Shown one piece after another: positions 35,493 to 43,362 of a DNA stretch of 64,000 bases. Under the pieces are notes generated by a model. It was not told the origin of the DNA. It searched no databases and saw nothing but the letters and a program-made list of their open reading frames with translations. How positions within the stretch are numbered: the first letter of the stretch is position 1; every line of letters begins with the position of its first letter. The translations under genes and the position numbers were made by a program. Source of the DNA: JAVBNH01 sp031551635. GTDB taxonomy: Bacteria > Bacillota > Clostridia > Oscillospirales > Acutalibacteraceae. The stretch covers positions 124,001 to 188,000 of the forward strand of contig JAVBNH010000005.1 in assembly GCA_031551635.1 (NCBI GenBank), given 5' to 3'.

Positions 35493-35569
35493 TTAGTATC
35501 TTAGTGGGCTGAAAGCTCAATAATAAACAATCCTTGGGTTGTGGGCTTGGCAAGCCAAGCCCACGTTAG
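35493..35569 (+). repeat. Interspersed palindromic element A, copy 5
   Basis: Left end TTAGTATCTTAGTGGGCTGA, perfect palindrome and GTTAG; 44 bases before the PPC gene, sense orientation. Confidence 0.82.
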
Positions 35570-35613
35570 AATAAGCTATATTTATTTATGACTCTGCTTG
35601 GAGGTTTTTTGTT

Positions 35614-36033
35614 ATGATTTTTTATAAATCCGGCAGTACATTTTTTATTAGAATGGAAATCGGCGAAGAAATTATTATCACTCTGACCGCCTTTTGCCGC
35701 GAGAATAATATTCACCTGGGGCACTTCACCGCGATTGGTGCAGTGAGCAGAGCCGTAACCGGGCTTTATAATGTCAGCGAACGTCAATACTATAAAACCG
35801 AAATTGAGGGGCCGTTGGAAATTGCTTCATTAATGGGTAATATCACGAGCAAGGACGGCGAGGTTTACATCCATGCTCATGCGATGTTTTCAAATCTTCA
35901 GTGTGAGGTCAAGGGCGGTCACCTGAGCGAGGCGGTTGTCAGCGCAACCTGCGAAATGGTTGTTACCGAATGCACGGGCGATATAAACCGCCGTGTCTGC
36001 GAAAAAACAGGTCTCAATATTTTCGATTTATGA
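35614..36033 (+). CDS. PPC (DUF296) domain protein
   Basis: 139 residues with the PPC domain pattern: GHFTAIGAVSRA, then IHAHAMFSN and GGHL, where the His cluster can bind zinc. Such domains are DNA-associated in plants; in bacteria the role is unclear. The ribosome site GGAGG precedes ATG. Its stop overlaps the start of the next gene by four bases (ATGA), so they are coupled. Confidence 0.78.
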   Translation: MIFYKSGSTFFIRMEIGEEIIITLTAFCRENNIHLGHFTAIGAVSRAVTGLYNVSERQYYKTEIEGPLEIASLMGNITSKDGEVYIHAHAMFSNLQCEVKGGHLSEAVVSATCEMVVTECTGDINRRVCEKTGLNIFDL

Positions 36034-36695
36034 CGAAAAATCTGCAGGAAAAAATAATTGAGCTGCTGATGGCTGAGGGTGTCAGTGATGTCGGATTTGC
36101 TTTTATTGCGGATTCTATCGCGGAAAATTTAAACTACACCGTTTCGATTGCAGTGAGACTCTCGGATGATATAGTTAACGAGATTAGCGACAAGCCGACA
36201 CATACATATTTTCACCATTACCGCACAGTAAACTCTTTTATTGACAGCACACTTTTAAAGCTGGGGCTTTTTTTGCAGTCGGAGGGTTATAAATATATAC
36301 CAATTGCAGCTTCTCAGACTATAAACGACAAGGGCTGGAATTATCAAGGGCGATACTCTCACAAAAAAGCCGCCTGCCTTGCCGGAATGGGCAGCATCGG
36401 AGTGAACAGCTTATTTTTGCACAGGGATTTCGGCTGCCGCGTTCGTCTTGGCACCTTATTTACCGATTTGCCGTTGGAACGTCGTCATAGTGAATGCAAA
36501 AACCGCTGCAGCGAGTGTATGGCATGCGTTAAAGCCTGCCCGGCAGGTGCGATAAAAGGCTTAGCTTGGGGAGAAAACATCAGCCGCGAGGAAATGTTTG
36601 ACGCAAAAAAATGCAGCGAATACATGAAGCAAAACGGCAAAGACATCGGCAGAGGCGCGGTTTGCGGCATATGCATGAAGGTCTGCGGCGTTTAA
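36030..36695 (+). CDS. QueG-like iron-sulfur protein
   Basis: 221 residues related to the epoxyqueuosine reductase family in its core: KKAACLAGMGSIGVNSLFLH and CRVRLGTLFTDLPLE, followed by a double [4Fe-4S] segment CSECMACVKACPAGAIKG and CGICMKVCG. It is shorter than QueG (about 350-390 residues) and lacks its C-terminal HEAT-like part. ATG 36030 overlaps the stop of the PPC gene. A reductase with corrinoid or iron-sulfur cofactors is likely; the substrate is not known. Confidence 0.7.
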   Translation: MTKNLQEKIIELLMAEGVSDVGFAFIADSIAENLNYTVSIAVRLSDDIVNEISDKPTHTYFHHYRTVNSFIDSTLLKLGLFLQSEGYKYIPIAASQTINDKGWNYQGRYSHKKAACLAGMGSIGVNSLFLHRDFGCRVRLGTLFTDLPLERRHSECKNRCSECMACVKACPAGAIKGLAWGENISREEMFDAKKCSEYMKQNGKDIGRGAVCGICMKVCGV

Positions 36696-36772
36696 TTAAG
36701 GCACTTATTCCGAATGCAATACCAATAATATTAAATTAATTAATAAAATATCAGCAGAAAGGATTTTTTAAT

Positions 36773-36922
36773 ATGGATGTTTTGCTTAAAATTATTGCAG
36801 TTCTCACAGGTGTTATTACACTTTTATTCGGTTGGCTTTTTGCCAATGACCCACTTGATATGCTCCCCGACGAAACCACCGAAGAAGCAACGACAACGAG
36901 GGAAGTTATCGTGTATCCATAA
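36773..36922 (+). CDS. Small membrane protein, 49 residues
   Basis: MDVLLKIIAVLTGVITLLFG forms one hydrophobic helix, then an acidic/Thr-rich tail (DETTEEATTTREVIV). AGAAAGG lies 10 bases before ATG 36773. It is too short for routine calling and a longer frame on top of it has no site. Followed by a terminator at 36966. Function unknown. Confidence 0.55.
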   Translation: MDVLLKIIAVLTGVITLLFGWLFANDPLDMLPDETTEEATTTREVIVYP

Positions 36923-36965
36923 AACTCATCAAGACAAAAACAGTAAACCCGATTACAGTACAGTG

Positions 36966-36997
36966 TAAAGCCGTAAGAATTTTTTTCTTGCGGCTTT
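36966..36997 (+). terminator. Terminator after the 49-residue membrane protein
   Basis: AAAGCCGTAAGAA, T6 loop, TTCTTGCGGCTTT, then an AT-rich run with TTATTATTTT. Confidence 0.65.
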
Positions 36998-37042
36998 ATA
37001 AAATTATTATTTTGCTAATTCACAAAGAAGTAGTTTGATTTT

Positions 37043-37528
37043 TTATAACGCTTTTAAAATTTCAGATTTCCATATATCAAAGCTGTTCTGACTTCGCCAG
37101 CTCACATTAGCAGGGCTTGTTGAAGGCAGGTATATCGCTCTTATTCCCGCCTCAGTGGAAGCCAGCTCATTAAATAGCTCAGTGGCCGTCCGTCCGGTCG
37201 TGAATACAGCATGAATTTCACTTTGTCGTAGAATTTCATTGAATTTATTTGCCTGAGGTTCCCTGATGCTGCTGTCAGCGGCTCCGGCAATTTTACATGA
37301 ATGCAGCACATCCCAAACTGCGATATGATTCGATAAAAGAAATTCTGTCCTTGATTGTGTGTTTCTTTCCGGTTCTGGGACGCCGAAAATCTCTGCAAGC
37401 ACTGCCCAAAATTTATTTTTGGGATGTGAGAAATAAAAACCGTTTTCGCGTGATTTCGGCGAAGGAAACGAGCCGAGAATTAAAATCCGCGAACTTTCAT
37501 CAAAGACCGGCTTAAACGGATGCTCCAT
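37043..37528 (-). CDS. Hypoxanthine-DNA glycosylase-like protein (UDG superfamily)
   Basis: Removes deaminated bases from DNA. Motif 1 reads LILGSFPSPKSRENGFYFSH, as in the single-domain hypoxanthine-DNA glycosylase group, with KNKFWAVLAEIFG next and the late motif LPSTSPAN. ATG 37528 (EHPFKPVFDESS) is chosen because family members start there; the longer frame begins with TTG. About 161 residues. Cytoplasmic, probably monocistronic. Confidence 0.8.
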   Translation of the reverse strand: MEHPFKPVFDESSRILILGSFPSPKSRENGFYFSHPKNKFWAVLAEIFGVPEPERNTQSRTEFLLSNHIAVWDVLHSCKIAGAADSSIREPQANKFNEILRQSEIHAVFTTGRTATELFNELASTEAGIRAIYLPSTSPANVSWRSQNSFDIWKSEILKAL

Positions 37529-37646
37529 GTATTCATATTCCCTATTATCAATTCCCAAAGTCACCAAACCCCCAATATATATTATTTATAGCTGCTATTA
37601 TACTTCGGTTTTCACATAAAATCAACTAAATAAAGTATTTACAAAA

Positions 37647-37718
37647 GTTGATATGGCTCGCCATGCCCACAACCTAAGTTGTGTTTTTTATTAAGCATTC
37701 AGCCCAATAACGAACTAA
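37647..37718 (-). repeat. Interspersed palindromic element A, copy 6 (diverged)
   Basis: Minus strand: TTAGTTCGTTATTGGGCTGA, then a diverged hairpin (GTGGGCATGG, CGA, GCCATATCAAC). It lies about 118 bases upstream of the glycosylase gene in sense orientation. Weaker match than other copies. Confidence 0.6.
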
Positions 37719-37813
37719 CCAAATCTGCTTTTCTGCTACTAAACATATTTGACAAACGCGAATAAAAACAGTACAATAATTTCAAAAATAATGGATTGCG
37801 GAGTAAATTTACA

Positions 37814-38164
37814 ATGCCAAAAAAAATAGAAATAAGAAAACTTGTATTCAGGCATATTATTATTTTTGCTATAATAATATCTTATATGATATTTCTTCAT
37901 TATTTCAAAATCGGCTGTCCTGTAAAGTACATATTAAAAATACCCTGCCCCACCTGCGGCGCAACCAGAGCGGCAATTTTACTGTTGAAAGGCAGTTTTA
38001 AAGAATCGATTAAGATGTATCCTTTATTGATTCCCCTTGTAGTTTCTATTTTTTTGGGTATTCATTTTGACACAAAACTTATAAAAAGGAATAAAGCAGC
38101 ATTGGCGTTTATAATTCTGACTTCCGTTGTAATATTTATTTCATATTTGACAAAATTTATATAA
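37814..38164 (+). CDS. DUF2752 membrane protein
   Basis: 116 residues with three hydrophobic segments and the DUF2752 motif CPTCGATRA. Function unknown; often near TM2 proteins, as here. GGAG lies 10 bases before ATG 37814; the TTG at 37796 is not used. Confidence 0.75.
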   Translation: MPKKIEIRKLVFRHIIIFAIIISYMIFLHYFKIGCPVKYILKIPCPTCGATRAAILLLKGSFKESIKMYPLLIPLVVSIFLGIHFDTKLIKRNKAALAFIILTSVVIFISYLTKFI

Positions 38165-38293
38165 ACCGATAAAAAATAATTTAAATATAACTTTTGCACA
38201 AATATTCAATAAAGGCATTGCAATTATTTAAATAAAATGTTATTATGTCTATTAGCGAATACAAAAATAAAAAAATAAGCGAGGATGGGTTTT

Positions 38294-38629
38294 ATGACTG
38301 TAGAAAGAGTTGACATGTTCATTATGTCAAATCAAAAGTACTTACCACCGGAAAAGATAGGTTATGTCAGGGATAAATTACTTTCTGTTGATGAATCCAG
38401 ATTTCCTTTGATTACATCGGTCGAAATGAAAGACCCGACAACAATGTTATTGGTGTCTATCTTTTTAGGCTCCTTGGGCGTTGACCGTTTTATGATGGGC
38501 GACACCGCAATGGGCGTACTCAAGCTACTTACTCTTGGCGTGTGCGGAATTTTAACTATTATTGACTGGTTCTCAGTTTCAAAAAAGACAAAAGAAATGA
38601 ACTACAGCGCACTTATGGCTGTTATTTAA
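38294..38629 (+). CDS. TM2-domain membrane protein
   Basis: 111 residues. The TM2 domain is seen in LVSIFLGSLGVDRFMMGD, then GVLKLLTLGVCGILTIIDWF, with two membrane helices. GAGGATGGG precedes ATG 38294. DUF2752-TM2 pairs are common in Clostridia. Function unknown. Confidence 0.82.
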   Translation: MTVERVDMFIMSNQKYLPPEKIGYVRDKLLSVDESRFPLITSVEMKDPTTMLLVSIFLGSLGVDRFMMGDTAMGVLKLLTLGVCGILTIIDWFSVSKKTKEMNYSALMAVI

Positions 38630-38644
38630 TTAAATTTTTTTGCA

Positions 38645-38677
38645 AGAAGGAGCGTTCAAAGAACGCCCCTTCTTTTT
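38645..38677 (+). terminator. Terminator after the TM2 gene
   Basis: AGAAGG and GCGTTC pair with GAACGC and CCTTCT around AAA, followed by TTTTTAT. Confidence 0.8.
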
Positions 38678-39136
38678 ATAATTATGCTGTTGTCTGGTTA
38701 TGCCTGTGAGCTTTTGCGTCGCTATCTTTTTCCTCGAGTCCCGTAAAACTGTTACAATAAAAGGGTCTGCTTCTTATTCGTAGCATCGTCGGCTTTATTG
38801 TGTTTTTCAAACATTTTTCTGTGGTCTTGTTTTACCGAAGAGCAGGTTATTATCAATTTCTTCATAAAAATCACTTCCGATTGCTTTTATTAATAGATGA
38901 GCCTTATTTTTAATAAGTCATTGGTAACGCCTTCCTTCTGTTTGATGAGCTTATTATAACCATTGCATGTGTAAATTTAATGATTGTGCGGTGAGAATTC
39001 TGAATATTTACGGTTAACAAATTATTATGTTTTTGTTAAACTCCCTTTATAAAACTTTAACTTTTTTAATGCTTGTCGCTCATAATAATATTGTAAGAAT
39101 GTAATATAATAAAAAAAACATTAAAGAAGGAACTTA
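38678..39136. other. Gene-poor stretch before the VanY-like gene
   Basis: No well-supported gene. One weak minus-strand ORF is listed separately. A possible -10 TATAAT lies at 39105-39110, without a good -35. Confidence 0.5.
38752..38865 (-). CDS. Possible small ORF, 37 residues
   Basis: MKKLIITCSSVKQDHRKMFE and a basic end (NKKQTLLL), with a weak GGAAG before ATG 38865. It is hydrophilic. It may equally be the remnant of a longer gene; support is weak. Confidence 0.25.
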   Translation of the reverse strand: MKKLIITCSSVKQDHRKMFEKHNKADDATNKKQTLLL

Positions 39137-39142
39137 TTGCAA

Positions 39143-40054
39143 ATGAAAAAAAAGAGATCAAGCATTATTATCGCTGTTTTTTTGGTTGTTGCTATATTTA
39201 TAACCGCTTATATTATTCTGGGCGAGCGCTCTCCTCAAACAGAAAAGAATGAAACAACCACTGCCGCAGCGGCGACTGACAGCACAGTGACTACCGTTCA
39301 CATGCAGACTGACGATGTAAACAAGGGCACGCTGATACTCGTCAACGCAACAAACAAGTACAAGTTCAGCGAGGAGATAAATCTTGTCACCGTTTACTCG
39401 CAAAAGACCGATAAATATGGAGTCAAGGACACCCTCATCAAGGTTCAGGACTATGTTATGGAACCGCTGAACAGGATGCTGGACGATTTTTACAAGGAGC
39501 ATAAAAACAAAACTCTGAACATCATCAGCTGCCACAGAACCTTTGAGTATCAGGAAAATCTGCTCAATGAAAAGACCAAGGAGGTCGGTGCTGCCGAGGC
39601 GGCGACATGGGTCGCTCAGCCGGGCGCGAGCGAGCACCATACCGGCTTGGCTATGGATTTCAGTATATATAACTCAAAAAGCAAAACCGGCGCCTCTTAT
39701 GACGGTTCTGGCGATTTTGAATGGATAAAGAAAAACTGCCATAAATACGGCTTTATCGTGCGTTTTGACGAGGCAAAAAAGGATATTACCGGCATTTCGA
39801 ATGAACCTTGGCATTTCAGGTATATCGGGCTTCCCCACTCTGCTTTAGTCAGCGAAAAGGGCTTCTGTTATGAGGAATATATCGATTATCTGCGTCAATT
39901 TCCCTATGAAGGCGAGCACCTGACGGCGAATGTCGAGGGGAAGAATTATGAGATATTTTTTACCAATAAAACCGATATTAAAGTACCGAAAAATTCAGTT
40001 TATAATATTTCAGGGAATAATGTTGATGGTTTTATTGTGACAATCGAAAAATAA
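39143..40054 (+). CDS. VanY-type D-alanyl-D-alanine carboxypeptidase
   Basis: Trims terminal D-Ala from peptidoglycan stem peptides. The active-site motifs are SEHHTGLAMDF (SxHxxGxAxD) and EPWHFRYIG (zinc and substrate). An N-terminal membrane helix (9-28) and a short Thr/Ala linker precede the domain; the catalytic part is outside the cell. A ~60-residue C-terminal beta-rich extension follows. The start is ATG 39143, with AAGGAAC upstream; TTG 39137 is possible. Confidence 0.85.
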   Translation: MKKKRSSIIIAVFLVVAIFITAYIILGERSPQTEKNETTTAAAATDSTVTTVHMQTDDVNKGTLILVNATNKYKFSEEINLVTVYSQKTDKYGVKDTLIKVQDYVMEPLNRMLDDFYKEHKNKTLNIISCHRTFEYQENLLNEKTKEVGAAEAATWVAQPGASEHHTGLAMDFSIYNSKSKTGASYDGSGDFEWIKKNCHKYGFIVRFDEAKKDITGISNEPWHFRYIGLPHSALVSEKGFCYEEYIDYLRQFPYEGEHLTANVEGKNYEIFFTNKTDIKVPKNSVYNISGNNVDGFIVTIEK

Positions 40055-40063
40055 GCATTAAAA

Positions 40064-40110
40064 AAATAAATTCAAAACACTTAAGCTCATTAACGACTGA
40101 AAGGTTTGGA
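40064..40110 (+). repeat. Leader element C, single short copy upstream of the fucosidase
   Basis: AAATAAATTCAAAACACTTA, then AGCTCATTAACGACTGAAAGG. It resembles the end of the tandem leader at 56403-56592 (GACACATTAGCTCAATATTG, ACTGAAAGG) and ends in the ribosome site of the fucosidase. Confidence 0.5.
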
Positions 40111-40114
40111 AAAA

Positions 40115-41596
40115 ATGGACAAAAAGGCTTATCTCGAAAAAATTGATTCCGTCATAGCAGCAGGTAAATTCAAGGATAACTGGGATTCACTCTTTCCTCG
40201 CAAGGCGCCCGATTGGCTCAGGGAAAGGAAGTTCGGCATTTTTATTCATTGGGGAGTCTACAGCGTTCCGGCATTCAGCAACGAGTGGTACCCGCGCACA
40301 ATGTACAACCCCGTCACCGATGTTTTCCTGCATCACCGCGAGAAATACGGCGCTCAGAATGAATTCGGCTACAAGGACTTTGTGCCGATGTTCAAAGCTG
40401 AGAAGTTTAACGCAGACGATTGGGCTGAGCTGTTTTTAAAGTCAGGCGCGAAATACTGCGTGCCTGTTGCCGAGCATCACGACGGTTTTCAGATGTATAA
40501 AAGCGATATTTCGCATTGGAACGCCTTTGAAATGGGACCGAAGCGCGATGTTGTCGGCGAGCTTTTTGCTGCACTCGAAAAAAGGGACATTATCCCCGCC
40601 TGTTCCTCTCACAGAATTGAGCACTGGTTCTTTTTCGGCTTCGGTCGCTCGCATGAATTTGACTATGAGAGTGATGTAGCGGACGATCTGACGCCTGACG
40701 ACCTATACTGGCCTGCAGAATACAACAACGACCATATGGATTTATTCAGCGAGCCCGCACCCTCGCAGGAATTCATGGAGGACTGGTTGCTGAGAAGCTG
40801 CGAGCTGGTTGATAACTACCGCCCGAATATGTTTTATTTTGACTGGTGGATTCAGCACTCCGCTGCAAAGCCATACATAAAAAAATTCGCGGCGTATTAC
40901 TACAACCGCGCTGAGGAATGGGGCAAGGAGGTCACAATTTGCTATAAGCATGACGCCTATCAGTTCGGCACAGCTCTTGTTGACCTGGAGAGAGGTAAAT
41001 TCTCGACGATTCAACCCTTCTTTTGGCAGACTGACACCGCAATCGCCCGAAACAGCTGGTGCTACACCGAAAACAATGATTTCCGTCCCGCAGAAGCATT
41101 GATTTGCGAGCTTGTAGACATCGTCAGCAAAAACGGCGCGCTGCTCCTAAATGTCGGCCCGAAGGCAGACGGATTAATTTCAGACGAGGACAGGAGCATA
41201 CTTCTCAAAATGGGCGATTGGCTCAATGTCAACGGTGAGGCAATTTACGGCACACAGGTCTGGCGCAGAGCCGGCGAAGGACCCACAGAAACACCCGACG
41301 GTCAGTTTACCGACGGCAGCGACACCGTATTTACAAGCGAGGATATACGCTTCACGCTCAAGGGCTCTTACCTTTACGCGACGGTTCTCAAGTGCCCCGA
41401 GGACGGAAAAATAACGGTGAAAACTCTTGGTGAGTCGGATACTTCCAGAGTAGCAAGATTCCATGCAATCATCAAAAATGTCGAGCTGCTGGGTGTAGGC
41501 GAGGTACCATTTACCAGAGACGGCGAGGGTCTGCACGCCGACATAGGCGACTACAGAAGCGATATGCCGCTTGTGCTGAAGATAAAAATAGATTAA
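40115..41596 (+). CDS. Alpha-L-fucosidase (GH29)
   Basis: Removes terminal L-fucose from glycans with retention. The product of ~493 residues starts with KFGIFIHWGVYSVPAFSNEW and carries AEHHDGFQMY, two regions typical of GH29; the nucleophile is Asp 243 in MFYFDWWI. The C-terminal ~90 residues are a beta-sandwich. No signal peptide, so it may act on imported oligosaccharides. The start is ATG 40115, after GAAAGGTTTGG. No transporter adjoins it. Confidence 0.9.
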   Translation: MDKKAYLEKIDSVIAAGKFKDNWDSLFPRKAPDWLRERKFGIFIHWGVYSVPAFSNEWYPRTMYNPVTDVFLHHREKYGAQNEFGYKDFVPMFKAEKFNADDWAELFLKSGAKYCVPVAEHHDGFQMYKSDISHWNAFEMGPKRDVVGELFAALEKRDIIPACSSHRIEHWFFFGFGRSHEFDYESDVADDLTPDDLYWPAEYNNDHMDLFSEPAPSQEFMEDWLLRSCELVDNYRPNMFYFDWWIQHSAAKPYIKKFAAYYYNRAEEWGKEVTICYKHDAYQFGTALVDLERGKFSTIQPFFWQTDTAIARNSWCYTENNDFRPAEALICELVDIVSKNGALLLNVGPKADGLISDEDRSILLKMGDWLNVNGEAIYGTQVWRRAGEGPTETPDGQFTDGSDTVFTSEDIRFTLKGSYLYATVLKCPEDGKITVKTLGESDTSRVARFHAIIKNVELLGVGEVPFTRDGEGLHADIGDYRSDMPLVLKIKID

Positions 41597-41614
41597 ACAA
41601 TAATAAAATATTAA

Positions 41615-41643
41615 TTGACTTTTTTCGACAAATAATATATAAT
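41615..41643 (+). promoter_or_regulatory. Promoter of the putative type I toxin
   Basis: TTGACT (41615-41620), exactly 17 bases, TATAAT (41638-41643). The predicted transcript begins about 41650, at the left arm of the terminal inverted repeat. Confidence 0.82.
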
Positions 41644-41688
41644 AAAAATTGGTGGTACTGTCATAAAACGGTAGGCGGCTAAACTCTA

Positions 41689-41703
41689 GCCCCCGAAAGG
41701 GGG
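41689..41703 (+). promoter_or_regulatory. Hairpin that can hide the toxin ribosome site
   Basis: CCCCC, GAAA, GGGGG: the GGGGGTG ribosome site, 5 bases before the ATG, can be held in this 5-bp GC stem. The distal GGGGGC at 41829 competes for the same C-run. Confidence 0.6.
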
Positions 41704-41710
41704 TGTTGCG

Positions 41711-41782
41711 ATGGAATACATAATATTATTGATTATTGCCTTAATCATAGTAGAACGTATTTTTAACAGCAAAAAGAAATAA
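41711..41782 (+). CDS. Small hydrophobic peptide, type I toxin-like (23 residues)
   Basis: The peptide is MEYIILLIIALIIVERIF, then NSKKK: one membrane helix with a charged basic end, the design of Fst/Ldr/TxpA-type toxins that insert into the membrane. The ribosome site GGGGGTG is 5 bases upstream. The gene is between two convergent promoters and within a long-range inverted repeat. Toxicity is inferred from architecture and composition only. Confidence 0.68.
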   Translation: MEYIILLIIALIIVERIFNSKKK

Positions 41783-41812
41783 CCGCCCATACCTTCGAAG
41801 AGTGAGCGGTTA
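41770..41812 (-). terminator. Terminator of the antisense RNA
   Basis: On the minus strand TAACCGC and GCGGTTA form a 7-bp stem, followed at once by TTTCTTTTTG. Confidence 0.7.
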
Positions 41813-41865
41813 AATCTGTTAACTCAATGGGGGCATAGCCGTCTATCGGCAGTACCACCGTTTAT
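41770..41865 (-). ncRNA. Predicted antisense RNA antitoxin
   Basis: Starts about 41865 from a full consensus promoter and ends at the minus-strand terminator near 41770, about 95 nt. It is complementary to the 3' UTR and stop-codon region of the toxin mRNA, including its distal GGGGGC and TAGCCG arms. Pairing would mask the 3' arm and feed RNA cleavage, as in Bacillus and Enterococcus type I systems. No experimental support can be given from sequence. Confidence 0.62.
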
Positions 41866-41871
41866 ATTTAC

Positions 41872-41900
41872 ATTATACATGTAAAACCATGATATGTCAA
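41872..41900 (-). promoter_or_regulatory. Consensus promoter of the antisense RNA
   Basis: On the minus strand TTGACA (41895-41900), exactly 17 bases, TATAAT (41872-41877): a full match to the sigma-A consensus. Confidence 0.85.
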
Positions 41901-42031
41901 CATATTTTTTACATTTTTATGTAATTAAAACTTACGATTAAAACTTATTCTATACATATAAGATTATAATATATTAACAAGATTTAACATTTATATGTAA
42001 ATGAAGTTTTACCAATTAATTAACCGATTAA

Positions 42032-43330
42032 TTATCTCGACAAATTTTTATTCATTTCCAAATCCCTGAGGTTGATTTTCTTTTTCATCTTCAGGGCTTT
42101 ATTTATTTCATAGTCGACTACACGGTTGTTCTTAATCGCGACAACACGGTTACCGAGCCCCTGCGCAAGCAGCTTGACGGCGTGCTCACCCATCTGGCTC
42201 GCGGCAAGCCTGTCTTTTTCTGTCGGGATTCCGCCGCGCTGAACATGACCGAGAACCGTATGCCTTGTATCAATGCCGGGGATAATCAACACGGTTTTAC
42301 CGTCTCTTGTCTCAACAGTGACATCAATGCCGATTTCCTTCACCTTTGTATGCTCAGCTTTTATGTAGGCAACAAGCTCCGGCACATTTACTGTCTTTTT
42401 ATTCTTATTAACACTTATGAACTGCCTGAGAGTGAAGCCGTATTCGGTCTTGTTCTCAATTTTCATAATCTGGCTCACAACAGCATCAACCGGCATATCG
42501 GCAAAGTCCTCAAGCACGATTTCCTCTTTAGTCTCTGTATAAATATACTTCACCATATCCTGAACATTCTTGATGCCGTATTTTTTATATTTCGGAAGCT
42601 TGTTGAACTGTTGAGTAAAAATCCCCTCGGCAACCATAACAATAAAGCTCTTCTTGCCTGAATCCCTCGCGGCTTTGAGCGGCTCAATAAGGTCTCTTTG
42701 CAGGTCAATCGCCTTTTCAGGAATAAGAATTGCAGTCGCGCCCACCGCTATGCCGCCGTAAAGCGCAAGATAACCGGCTGTATTGCCCATAGTCTCAATA
42801 ACGCAGCAGCGATAATGCGAATCGCTTGTCGCTCTCACGCAGTCAACCTGATGAATAACAGTGTTGAGCGCGGTGTCATAACCGATTGTATATTCTGTGC
42901 TAGAAATATCATTATCAATGGTATTCGGGATGCCGATGCAGTTGATGCCGCTGTTCGAGAGGTCGCGGGCACCCTTGAAGCTGCCGTCTCCGCCGAGAAC
43001 AACAAGTCCCTCAATCCCGTTTTCACGGCACAGCTCAACCGCTTGTTTAACGCGGTCAGGGCTTTTAAAGCCGTTGCAGCGGGAAGAGTGAAGGATGGTT
43101 CCGGGTTCCATTATAATATTGCCGACTGTGCGCAAATCCATGCGGAACATATTCGGCTCAAGCAGACCCTTGTAGCCGTATCTGAAACCGATTACCTCAA
43201 TACCCATGGCATCGGCGGCTCTGACGACCGCTCTGATGCAGGGATTCATTCCCGGGGCGTCACCCCCGGAGCAAAGCAGTCCTAATTTTTTAATTTTCGG
43301 GGCTTCAACATTCTGTTTTTTTGCTGGCAT
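42032..43330 (-). CDS. pfkA: 6-phosphofructokinase with ~90-residue insertion
   Basis: Phosphorylates fructose-6-phosphate. GLLCSGGDAPGMNPCIRAVV and VVLGGDGSFKGA (Gly form, expected for ATP use) and NTIDND with the catalytic Asp are all present, and GHVQRGGIPT near the C-terminus. Between VAEG (about residue 230) and IDTRHTVLGHVQRGG (about 353) lies a segment some 90 residues longer than in ordinary 320-residue PfkA, with Lys-rich, largely helical sequence. ATG 43330 is set by AAAGGATGAGG; the frame upstream overlaps dnaE. 32 bases separate it from the dnaE stop, so the two form an operon. Confidence 0.85.
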   Translation of the reverse strand: MPAKKQNVEAPKIKKLGLLCSGGDAPGMNPCIRAVVRAADAMGIEVIGFRYGYKGLLEPNMFRMDLRTVGNIIMEPGTILHSSRCNGFKSPDRVKQAVELCRENGIEGLVVLGGDGSFKGARDLSNSGINCIGIPNTIDNDISSTEYTIGYDTALNTVIHQVDCVRATSDSHYRCCVIETMGNTAGYLALYGGIAVGATAILIPEKAIDLQRDLIEPLKAARDSGKKSFIVMVAEGIFTQQFNKLPKYKKYGIKNVQDMVKYIYTETKEEIVLEDFADMPVDAVVSQIMKIENKTEYGFTLRQFISVNKNKKTVNVPELVAYIKAEHTKVKEIGIDVTVETRDGKTVLIIPGIDTRHTVLGHVQRGGIPTEKDRLAASQMGEHAVKLLAQGLGNRVVAIKNNRVVDYEINKALKMKKKINLRDLEMNKNLSR

Positions 43331-43362
43331 AAACCTCATCCTTTCATTTGGGGAATTCTTCT

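Larger units (their letters stand above)
41651..41859. repeat. Terminal inverted repeat of the type I toxin-antitoxin-like locus
   Basis: GGTGGTACTG (41651-41660) and CAGTACCACC (41850-41859). Two further nested complementary pairs lie inside: CGGCTA (41676-41681) with TAGCCG (41836-41841), and GCCCCC (41689-41694) with GGGGGC (41829-41834). Together they would close the toxin RNA 5' end onto its 3' end. Confidence 0.75.

Noticed and set aside
36777..36968. Plus-strand 63-codon frame
   Set aside because: Shadow of the 49-residue membrane protein in another frame without a site.
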